Source: Kamptonema sp. UHCC 0994
GTDB taxonomy: Bacteria > Cyanobacteriota > Cyanobacteriia > Cyanobacteriales > Microcoleaceae
Direction of reading: 5' to 3'
DNA: 64,000 nt
Assembly: GCF_029167235.1 (NCBI RefSeq)
Contig: NZ_JARFTR010000078.1
Span: forward strand, 18,124-82,123
Part shown: positions 1 through 7,132 of the stretch, piece by piece
How the letters are laid out: the number at the start of each line of letters is the position of its first letter
Numbering within the stretch: the stretch's first letter is position 1
Translations under genes and position numbers: made by a program
The notes under the pieces: generated by a model
What the model was told of the DNA's origin: nothing
The model's database searches: none
What the model saw: only the letters and a program-made list of their open reading frames with translations

Positions 1-1
1 A

Positions 2-298
2 TTAGAAGCAGAATTATCATTCCCCAAACCAGTAAGAATTCACTGGACTGGTTGCCCTAATTCCTGTGCTCAACCGCAAGTTGCAGACATTGGCTTACTC
101 GGTACAAAAGTCCGCAAAAACGGCAAAACATTAGAAGGAGTTGACATCTATATGGGTGGCACAGTTGGCAAAGATGCCCATCTCGGTAGTTGTGTGCAAA
201 AAGGTATTCCTTGCGAAGACCTAAAACCAGTTTTGCGGCAACTATTAATCGAACATTTCAATGCCCAGCAAATTGCTGTACTAACAGTTAACAGTTAA
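2..298 (+). CDS. nirA: Ferredoxin-nitrite reductase, C-terminal part (5' cut by window)
   Basis: The first 98 codons of the window are the end of a nitrite reductase, which reduces nitrite to ammonium with six electrons from ferredoxin using siroheme and a 4Fe-4S cluster. The visible segment carries the GCPNSCAQ motif (two of the four cluster/siroheme cysteines) followed by the typical GxxGxK...Y.GG...G..L C-terminal half-domain. It reads into nrtA with the order expected for the nirA-nrtABCD-narB operon of cyanobacteria. The last residues (TVNS) and the stop codon lie inside a heptamer tandem repeat that starts at about 284, so the C-terminus has probably been altered by the repeat. The start and the promoter with its NtcA site are outside the window. 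Confidence 0.93.
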   Translation, partial: LEAELSFPKPVRIHWTGCPNSCAQPQVADIGLLGTKVRKNGKTLEGVDIYMGGTVGKDAHLGSCVQKGIPCEDLKPVLRQLLIEHFNAQQIAVLTVNS

Positions 299-350
299 CA
301 GTTAACAGTTAACCGTTAACAAGCAACAACTAACAACTAACAACTAACAA
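284..350. repeat. Heptamer repeats (STRR) in nirA-nrtA spacer
   Basis: About four copies of a GTTAACA-type heptamer are followed by three copies of an ACTAACA-type heptamer. The array begins inside the nirA coding end, contains its stop codon, and runs to within a few bases of the nrtA start, leaving no recognisable Shine-Dalgarno sequence. Confidence 0.85.
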
Positions 351-355
351 AAATA

Positions 356-1681
356 ATGAGCAAACTTTCCCGCCGCAAATTTATCGTCACCGCTGGAACA
401 ACCGCCGCAGCTACTCTACTCGTTCATGGTTGTGGTTCTAATAGTTCTACAAATGCTTCCAGCAGTCCCGCTGCAAGTACCTCTCCTTCAGCCGTACCCG
501 CCGCTAACATCAACCCCGCAGATGCTCCAGAAGTTACAACAGCTAAATTAGGATTCATTGCCCTAACTGACTCAGCACCGCTAATTATTGCCAAAGAAAA
601 AGGTTTGTTTGAAAAGTACGGCATGAAAGATGTGCAAGTAGCTAAACAAGCATCTTGGCCCGTAACTCGCGATAACTTAGAACTAGGTTCTAGTGGCGGT
701 GGAATTGATGGAGCGCACATTTTATCGCCCATGCCTTACATGATGTCTTTAGGGACAATCACTAAAGGAAATCAGCCAATCCCGATGTATATTCTGGCGC
801 GGTTAAATACTAACGGTCAGGGAATTTCCCTTTCCAAAAAATACCTAGATTTAAAGATAGGTACTGACAGCAAAGCGCTGAAATCATCCTTAACTAAGGA
901 CTCGAAGTTTGGTACTACCTTTCCAGGTGGTACTCACGACCTCTGGATGCGCTATTGGTTAGCTGCTGGTGGTATCGATCCAGATAACGACGTTTCAGTA
1001 GTTCCTGTGCCACCGCCACAAATGGTTGCTAATATGAAAGTCAACAACCTGGAAGCTTTTTGTGTCGGGGAACCTTGGAATGCTCAATTGGTTACTCAGA
1101 AGGTTGGTTATTCAGCTTTAATCACAGGTGAACTCTGGAAAGATCACCCAGAAAAAGCGCTGGGTTTAAGAGCAGATTGGGTAGATAAAAATCCCAAAGC
1201 TGCCAAGGCAATTACAATGGCAGTTTTAGAGGCTCAGCAGTGGTGCGAGAAACCAGAAAATAAAGAAGAGATGAGCAAGATTATCTCCGAAGATAAGTGG
1301 TTAAAAGTTGCCAATCAAGATATTGTAGGTCGCATTAAAGGTCAGATTGACTACGGTACTGGGCGAGTAGAAGCAAACAGTCCATTATTAATGAAATTCT
1401 GGGCAGATAATGCTTCTTATCCCTACAAGAGCCACGATACTTGGTTTTTGACTGAGAATATTCGCTGGGGTAATATTCCTGCTAATACAGACCTCAAGGC
1501 GATAGTTGACAAAGTAAATCGCGAAGATATTTGGAAAGAAGCAGCGAAAGCATTGGGAGTTCCCGCAGCAGAGATTCCTACAACCACTTCTCGCGGTGTA
1601 GAAACCTTCTTCGATGGCATTAAGTTTGACCCAGAAAAGCCGGAAGAATATTTAAAGAGTCTGGCAATTAAGAAAGCGTAA
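356..1681 (+). CDS. nrtA: Nitrate/nitrite ABC transporter substrate-binding lipoprotein NrtA
   Basis: NrtA binds nitrate or nitrite at the outer face of the plasma membrane and hands it to NrtB. The 441-residue length is normal for the family. The N-terminus has a twin-arginine (SRRKFIV, residues 5-11) followed by an Ala-rich hydrophobic stretch and a lipobox ending at Cys26 (LVHGC), so it looks like a Tat-exported lipoprotein anchored to the membrane. A Ser/Ala/Pro-rich linker (about 28-60) leads to the NitT/TauT-type solute-binding domain, starting at KLGFIALTDSAPL. It is second in the nirA-nrtABCD-narB operon. Only heptamer repeats precede the ATG; no clear Shine-Dalgarno is visible. The same binding domain recurs at the C-terminus of NrtC. 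Confidence 0.96.
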   Translation: MSKLSRRKFIVTAGTTAAATLLVHGCGSNSSTNASSSPAASTSPSAVPAANINPADAPEVTTAKLGFIALTDSAPLIIAKEKGLFEKYGMKDVQVAKQASWPVTRDNLELGSSGGGIDGAHILSPMPYMMSLGTITKGNQPIPMYILARLNTNGQGISLSKKYLDLKIGTDSKALKSSLTKDSKFGTTFPGGTHDLWMRYWLAAGGIDPDNDVSVVPVPPPQMVANMKVNNLEAFCVGEPWNAQLVTQKVGYSALITGELWKDHPEKALGLRADWVDKNPKAAKAITMAVLEAQQWCEKPENKEEMSKIISEDKWLKVANQDIVGRIKGQIDYGTGRVEANSPLLMKFWADNASYPYKSHDTWFLTENIRWGNIPANTDLKAIVDKVNREDIWKEAAKALGVPAAEIPTTTSRGVETFFDGIKFDPEKPEEYLKSLAIKKA

Positions 1682-1683
1682 TT

Positions 1684-1743
1684 GTTAACAGTTAACAGTT
1701 AACCATTAGCAACAACTAACCACTAACCACTAACCACTAACCA
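1684..1743. repeat. Heptamer repeats in nrtA-nrtB spacer
   Basis: The whole 65-base spacer is made of GTTAACA-type units followed by CTAACCA-type units that run up to the nrtB start codon. As in the previous spacer, no ribosome-binding site separate from the repeat can be seen. Confidence 0.85.
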
Positions 1744-1746
1744 AGT

Positions 1747-2619
1747 ATGGCAACAAACATTGAGCGAATTTCAAAAGGCAATAACCCAGTAAATGCTATT
1801 ATTTCTTTTGTTCAGAATAACCGCAGAAAAATAATTAGACCGCTGGTGGCCCTCGCAGTTATTCTGGTAATCTGGCAAATCGTCTGTCACGACCCCAATT
1901 CTACTTTGCCAGGGCCGATTAAAATGATCTCAGAAAGTGGGAATCTCATCCTTAATCCTTTCTTTGATAATGGCGGTACTGACAAAGGTTTATTCTGGCA
2001 ACTTTTAGCCAGCTTGCAGCGGGTAGCCATCGGCTTTACTTTAGCAGCAATTCTAGGCATAGCACTGGGAATACTAATCGGCACTAATTCTTTAATGTTT
2101 GACGCTTTAGACCCGATTTTTCAGGTGTTGAGAACGATTCCACCTTTAGCTTGGTTGCCTATTTCTCTGGGGGCATTTCAACAATTTAATCCCTTTGAAG
2201 GCATGGGGGTTACAACCAGTGAAGTTTCGGCCTTGTTTGTGATTTTAATTACGGCAATTTGGCCAATTATTATCAATACAACTGTGGGTGTACAGCAGAT
2301 ACCTCAAGATTACATAAACGTTGCCAGAGTGCTACGACTACCCCGTCAAAAGTATTTCTTAAAAATTCTATTCCCCTCTGCGGTGCCGTATATTTTCACT
2401 GGATTGAGGATTGGAATTGGCTTATCTTGGTTGGCAATTATTGCTGCTGAAATGCTAGTTGGCGGTGTGGGTATTGGCTTCTTTATCTGGGACTCTTACA
2501 ACAGTTCGCGTCTCAGCCACGTTATTCTAGCAGTGATTTATGTGGGTATTGTTGGTTTATTACTAGATAGATTGGTTGGTTTCATCGCTTCCAAAGTTGT
2601 GCCTGAAGAACACAAATAA
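1747..2619 (+). CDS. nrtB: Nitrate ABC transporter permease NrtB
   Basis: NrtB is the integral membrane subunit of the nitrate/nitrite importer and is expected to work as a homodimer with one NrtC and one NrtD ATPase. The 290-residue protein has a first hydrophobic segment at about 33-50, several more membrane segments, and an EAA-type cytoplasmic loop (around INVARVLRLPRQKYFLKILFPSAVP) that contacts the ATPases. This matches binding-protein-dependent permeases of the NitT/TauT class. It sits between nrtA and nrtC, separated from both by heptamer repeats. Confidence 0.96.
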   Translation: MATNIERISKGNNPVNAIISFVQNNRRKIIRPLVALAVILVIWQIVCHDPNSTLPGPIKMISESGNLILNPFFDNGGTDKGLFWQLLASLQRVAIGFTLAAILGIALGILIGTNSLMFDALDPIFQVLRTIPPLAWLPISLGAFQQFNPFEGMGVTTSEVSALFVILITAIWPIIINTTVGVQQIPQDYINVARVLRLPRQKYFLKILFPSAVPYIFTGLRIGIGLSWLAIIAAEMLVGGVGIGFFIWDSYNSSRLSHVILAVIYVGIVGLLLDRLVGFIASKVVPEEHK

Positions 2620-2623
2620 GACG

Positions 2624-2821
2624 GGCTAATGGCTAATGGCTAATGGCTAATGGCTAATGGCTAATGGACAAAAAAGAGTTTTGAGTTAAATATTTAATTT
2701 CACAACTCCAAATTACCAAATTAGCAATCAGCAATTAGCAATCAGCAATTAGCAAGTTAGCCATTAGCAATTAGCCATTAGCCATTACCAATTACCAATT
2801 ACCAATTACCAATTACCAATT
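2624..2821. repeat. Inverted heptamer arrays in nrtB-nrtC spacer
   Basis: Five or six copies of GCTAATG (2624-2667) are followed, after about 45 bases of AT-rich sequence, by AGCAATT/AGCCATT and ATTACCA units (about 2707-2821). The AGCCATT units are the reverse complement of the first array, so the spacer can fold into a long hairpin. The last units abut the nrtC start codon at 2822 with no clear ribosome-binding site. Confidence 0.8.
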
Positions 2822-4843
2822 ATGTCAGTATTTGTTGAAGTAGACCACGTTGACCGCGTATTTGACCTGCCTAACGGGGGAAAATACATTGCTCTCAAAA
2901 ACATTGATATCAAGATTAAACAAGGAGAATTTGTCTCCTTAATCGGACACTCTGGCTGTGGCAAATCTACCTTGCTGAATATCATCGCCGGCTTAGACAA
3001 ACCCAGTCAGGGAGGCGTAATTTTAGAAGGCCGCGAAGTGCGAGAACCGGGGCCAGATAGAATGGTAGTATTTCAAAATTACTCCCTGTTACCTTGGCTG
3101 ACAGTGCGAGAAAATATCGCTCTAGCTGTCGATGAAGTTTACAAAAATCAGCCCAAAGGCGAACGCAAAAGCATTATCGAACACCACATTAATTTAGTGG
3201 GATTGCGACACGCTGCTGATAAGCGACCGGGAGAAATTTCTGGGGGAATGAAACAGAGAGTTGCGATCGCGCGAGCTCTCGCCATCCGCCCTAAATTGCT
3301 ACTGCTAGATGAACCATTCGGTGCTTTGGATGCCTTAACTCGCGGCGGTTTGCAAGAGCAATTGATGAAAATTTGTGAAGAAAGCAGCGTTACTGCGATC
3401 ATGGTGACACACGACGTTGATGAGGCGTTATTGCTATCAGATCGGATCGTCATGCTTACTACTGGCCCTGAAGCACAAATCGGGCAGATTTTAGAAGTGC
3501 CAATTCCGCGTCCTCGTCACCGGATGGAAGTAGTAAATCATCCCAGTTACTACGCTTTGCGAAATGAAATGATTTATTTCTTAAACCAGCAGAAACGAGT
3601 GAAGCAGCGTAAGGTTAGCAAGCCGGCAGTTATTGCTAAGAATGGCTTAGAAAAAGTGAACCTAGAAATCGGGTTTATTCCTCTCACAGATTGCGCTCCT
3701 TTAGTAGTAGCAAAAGAGAAAGGTTTCTTTGCAGCGCACGGTTTAGAAGAAGTTACTCTTTCGCGGGAACCTAGTTGGAAAGCGATCGCGAAAGGAGTTG
3801 CAGCCGGCCGTTTAGATGCAGCCCAAATGGTTGCAGGAATGCCGATCGCAATGACTCTGGGTTTAGACGATAACCCACCAACCCCCGTAAGTACAGCTTT
3901 AACTCTATCTCGCAACGGCAATGCGATTACCTTCGGTAAGCATTTATATAGTCAGGGAATTAGAAATTTAGCTGATTTCAAGGAAGCGATCGCACAAACT
4001 CCCGACAAAGTTCACACCTTGGCTACAGTGCATTCCAGTTCCATGCACAACCTGCTACTGCGTTACTGGCTAGCTTCCAGTGATATCGACCCCGATCTCG
4101 ATGTGGGTTTAACAGTGATTCCGCCGCCGCAAATGTTAGCCAATTTGAAAGCAGGAAATATTGACGGTTATTGCGTCGGAGAACCCTGGAACTCCCACGC
4201 TGTTAATGAAGATATTGGCTTTGTCATGGCCCGTTCTTTAGATATTTTGCCGGGACATATTGAGAAAGTTTTGGGCGTGACGGAAGAGTGGGCAAACAAG
4301 TATCCACAAACTCATATTGCTCTAGTTAAAGCACTTTTAGAAGCCTGCGAATATTGCGATGATAAACGCAACCGTGAAGAGATTTTAGAATTGCTTTCCC
4401 AAGAACAATACGTTGGTTCTACAGTAGAACATATTCGCCCTGGCTTTATTGATGCCTATGATTCTGGCACGGAAGATGAACCAGAAATGTTGTTGAATTT
4501 CAACCAATTCTACGTTGACAAAACTAATTTTCCAGACCGTACTGAGATGCTGTGGGTGATGGCTCAGATGGCTCGTTGGGGCATTGTGCCTTTCCCGAAA
4601 AATTGGGTAGAAATTTTAGAGCGAGTTTTGTTACCTGATGTATTTGGAGAAGCAGTCCGGCAATTAGGTATGCCCGATGTTGGGAGCGCTCGCCGCAATA
4701 TTGAGTTATTTGACGGCACTGTATTTAATGCCGATGACCCTATCGAGTATTTGCAAAATGTCAAAATTAAACGCGCTATTCGCATTGAAGAAATCCTAAT
4801 CGATCCTGTCGGTTCTCAGTGTTCTATTAGGTTGCCAGTATAA
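2822..4843 (+). CDS. nrtC: Nitrate ABC transporter ATPase with NrtA-like regulatory domain, NrtC
   Basis: NrtC is one of the two ATPases driving nitrate import. Residues 1-265 are the nucleotide-binding domain with Walker A GHSGCGKST (42-50), signature ISGGMKQ (139-145), Walker B LLLLDE (159-164) and the switch His in MVTHD. After a basic linker, residues about 280-660 repeat the NrtA solute-binding fold (LEIGFIPLTDCAPLVVAKEKGFF). In the characterised Synechococcus protein this domain mediates ammonium-promoted inhibition of transport. The 673-residue length is typical. A 56-base gap, the only repeat-free gap of this operon, separates it from nrtD. Confidence 0.96.
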   Translation: MSVFVEVDHVDRVFDLPNGGKYIALKNIDIKIKQGEFVSLIGHSGCGKSTLLNIIAGLDKPSQGGVILEGREVREPGPDRMVVFQNYSLLPWLTVRENIALAVDEVYKNQPKGERKSIIEHHINLVGLRHAADKRPGEISGGMKQRVAIARALAIRPKLLLLDEPFGALDALTRGGLQEQLMKICEESSVTAIMVTHDVDEALLLSDRIVMLTTGPEAQIGQILEVPIPRPRHRMEVVNHPSYYALRNEMIYFLNQQKRVKQRKVSKPAVIAKNGLEKVNLEIGFIPLTDCAPLVVAKEKGFFAAHGLEEVTLSREPSWKAIAKGVAAGRLDAAQMVAGMPIAMTLGLDDNPPTPVSTALTLSRNGNAITFGKHLYSQGIRNLADFKEAIAQTPDKVHTLATVHSSSMHNLLLRYWLASSDIDPDLDVGLTVIPPPQMLANLKAGNIDGYCVGEPWNSHAVNEDIGFVMARSLDILPGHIEKVLGVTEEWANKYPQTHIALVKALLEACEYCDDKRNREEILELLSQEQYVGSTVEHIRPGFIDAYDSGTEDEPEMLLNFNQFYVDKTNFPDRTEMLWVMAQMARWGIVPFPKNWVEILERVLLPDVFGEAVRQLGMPDVGSARRNIELFDGTVFNADDPIEYLQNVKIKRAIRIEEILIDPVGSQCSIRLPV

Positions 4844-4899
4844 ACTCCCCATCACCGACCTAAGTACAGGCATGGTGAGAGATTCCAGAGGAAAGAAAG

Positions 4900-6732
4900 A
4901 TGAGTAAAAATGAGGAAGAGGGAAAACTTTTCCCTTCCCAATTATCCACAGTCAATTCCGAATTATTAATTCCTAATTCCTCCGCTATGCAAACTCTAGA
5001 CAGTACAAAGAAAACTCAAATCGAATCTTTAAAGTCAGAACCTTTTCTGACGATTGAAGGTGTATCAAAAGTTTATGAAACTCCCAAAGGGCCCTACACT
5101 GTTCTTGATGGTGTTAACCTCACTATTAATGAAGGGGAATTTATTTGCCTGATTGGTCACTCCGGCTGTGGCAAATCTACTTTGCTGAATATGGTGGCAG
5201 GATTCAATCAACCTACGGCTGGGAATTTGAAGCTTAAAGGCAAGTGGATTGAGGAGCCGGGGCCAGACAGAATGATGGTGTTTCAAAACTATTCTTTATT
5301 GCCTTGGTTGAGTGCTACAGAAAACATCCACCTGGGAGTAGGAACGGTTTTTGCTGACAAATCTCATTCCGATCAGATGCAGATTGTCAATGAACATTTG
5401 GAGTTAGTTGGACTTACTGAAGCTGCTCACAAAAGGCCTGGTCAATTATCTGGGGGGATGAAACAAAGGGTGGCGATCGCGCGAGCTCTTGCTACTAGCC
5501 CTCAAGTGTTGATTTTAGATGAGCCTTTTGGAGCATTAGACCCGATTACCCGCGAAGAATTGCAAGAGGAATTGCTCAAAATTTGGCACGAACATAAGGT
5601 AACGGTGATTATGATTACTCACGATATTGATGAGGCTTTATTCTTAGCCGATCGCGTCGTGATGATGACAAATGGCCCCTCTGCTCATATTGGTGAAGAC
5701 TTGAAAATTCCTTTTTCTCGCCCTCGCAATCGAGCAAGAATTATGGAAGATCCCCATTACTATGAATTGCGTAATTTCGCTCTAGATTTCCTATTTCGTC
5801 GTTTCGCTCATTCGGAGGTAGAAGAGGAGGCGAGTACAGCGCCAAGCACTACAAACAGCAGTGTTCCGCAATCGGAAGCTTTGACAGCCAAAGAAAAAAT
5901 AGAAAACGCACCTGCTACAAAATCCGTTGCTAAATCTGCTGCATCTGCTACAAAACCTGTTGCCACAATGCCTTTTAATGCCTCAAAAGGTACAAATGAG
6001 GCAAATATGTCATCGGAGATCAGTTCCTCTCATTCCTCGAAATCTTCAGAGCCGTCAGCGGGAAAAAGTATCGCTTTTGGAGCCGCATGGTTGGCTACAA
6101 TTATCGGACTAACTATCGTGAGTGTCGGTTCAGTTGCTAATATGCAAAAAGAGGCGGCGAAAACGGAAGCAACCGCTGTCTCAGCCAGTCCAGATTCGAT
6201 CGCTAGTCCTGCACCTGCAAGCGCGATCGTTGCATCTAGTCCTGTGAGTGCGATGAGTGCAACACCTATGAGTGCTCCTGCGAGTGTAGCACCCGCGAGC
6301 GATCCTTCTAGTTCTGCGAGTGCGATGAGTGCAGCACCCGCGAGTGCGATGAGTGCAGCACCCGCGAGTGCGAGTGCTAGCACCAATTCTGTACCCGCAA
6401 CTGCTGATGCTACTTCTGCGGTTGGTATTACAGACAAGGCTGAAATAGACGCTCTCAAGCAAAAGCTTTACACTCAAATTGACACGGCTTGGAAAACAAC
6501 CCCGACTTTTACCGAAGATTTAGTTTACAAGGTCAAAGTCAAGCAAGATGGCACAATCTTGGGGTATGAAGCTACTAATAAAGCAGCTAAAGATTTCGTT
6601 CAAGAAACTCCTCTAGCGTCGGTGCAAAAATCGGTCAGTCCTGCATCGGGAAATGCTGAAAAAACAGCAGAATTTCGAGTGACTTTTAGCACTACTAATG
6701 GTGGTGCTCTAGATGTTAAGCCTTGGGAATAG
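4900..6732 (+). CDS. nrtD: Nitrate ABC transporter ATPase NrtD with long C-terminal membrane-spanning extension
   Basis: Residues about 48-300 are a normal NrtD ATPase: Walker A GHSGCGKST (86-94), signature LSGGMKQ (183-189), Walker B VLILDE (203-208), switch His in THDIDEA. Typical NrtD ends near there (about 275 residues), but this ORF continues to 610. The extra part has a Ser/Ala/Thr/Lys-rich linker (305-388), one strongly hydrophobic helix (391-411), a repetitive Ala/Ser/Pro stretch (about 420-508) and a compact C-terminal domain (512-610) with a Y..W..L.Y.V.V..DG.I...PW layout recalling TonB/TolA C-termini. The domain would lie outside the plasma membrane if the helix spans it. An AGAGGAAAG Shine-Dalgarno favours the 4900 start; the ATG at 4987 is the alternative and would remove 29 low-complexity residues. 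Confidence 0.9.
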   Translation: MSKNEEEGKLFPSQLSTVNSELLIPNSSAMQTLDSTKKTQIESLKSEPFLTIEGVSKVYETPKGPYTVLDGVNLTINEGEFICLIGHSGCGKSTLLNMVAGFNQPTAGNLKLKGKWIEEPGPDRMMVFQNYSLLPWLSATENIHLGVGTVFADKSHSDQMQIVNEHLELVGLTEAAHKRPGQLSGGMKQRVAIARALATSPQVLILDEPFGALDPITREELQEELLKIWHEHKVTVIMITHDIDEALFLADRVVMMTNGPSAHIGEDLKIPFSRPRNRARIMEDPHYYELRNFALDFLFRRFAHSEVEEEASTAPSTTNSSVPQSEALTAKEKIENAPATKSVAKSAASATKPVATMPFNASKGTNEANMSSEISSSHSSKSSEPSAGKSIAFGAAWLATIIGLTIVSVGSVANMQKEAAKTEATAVSASPDSIASPAPASAIVASSPVSAMSATPMSAPASVAPASDPSSSASAMSAAPASAMSAAPASASASTNSVPATADATSAVGITDKAEIDALKQKLYTQIDTAWKTTPTFTEDLVYKVKVKQDGTILGYEATNKAAKDFVQETPLASVQKSVSPASGNAEKTAEFRVTFSTTNGGALDVKPWE

Positions 6733-7132
6733 TTAGTGGTTGGTTGTTAGTAGTTAGTTGTTCGTTGAGGTCATTGCGAGTAGCGAAGCAATCCCAAAGA
6801 TGAAAATTGTTTCGGGATTGCTAAAAGCCGGGGCGGGTTTTTGGGATTTCTCGCTTGATATTACAGATATTGGCGAACCCGCCCCTACGGGAATTATGTC
6901 TAATTAACTTGACATCTTGCACCAATTGCAATAACCGCTAGGGGTTGAAACTCCGGGAGCGTCCCACTTTTATAAATATAGCTGTAGGGGCGGGTTAGCC
7001 AACAGCTTTAACGGTACTGCAAAGGCTAAAAAACCCGCCCCCACCCCGCGATTAAGTCCTTTATTGATAATGGTGCATGATGTGAGATTAACCGGATTAC
7101 CAATTACCAATTACCAATTACCAAATTAGAAT
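6733..7132. other. nrtD-narB spacer with dispersed repeats
   Basis: No gene is visible in these 400 bases. The spacer holds a GTTAGT-type heptamer cluster, a copy of a dispersed repeat reading GTCATTGCGAG...GAAGCAATCCC (about 6770-6797; a degenerate inverse copy is at about 21656-21687), and two GC-rich stretches built around GGGGCGGGTT and AACCCGCCCC (about 6831-6890 and 6985-7043) that each form an imperfect hairpin. It ends with ATTACCA heptamers (7096-7125) immediately before narB. Confidence 0.6.

Noticed and set aside
6030..6458. Minus-strand ORF of 142 codons in nrtD
   Set aside because: It mirrors the Ala/Ser/Pro repeat of NrtD and has no ribosome-binding site.
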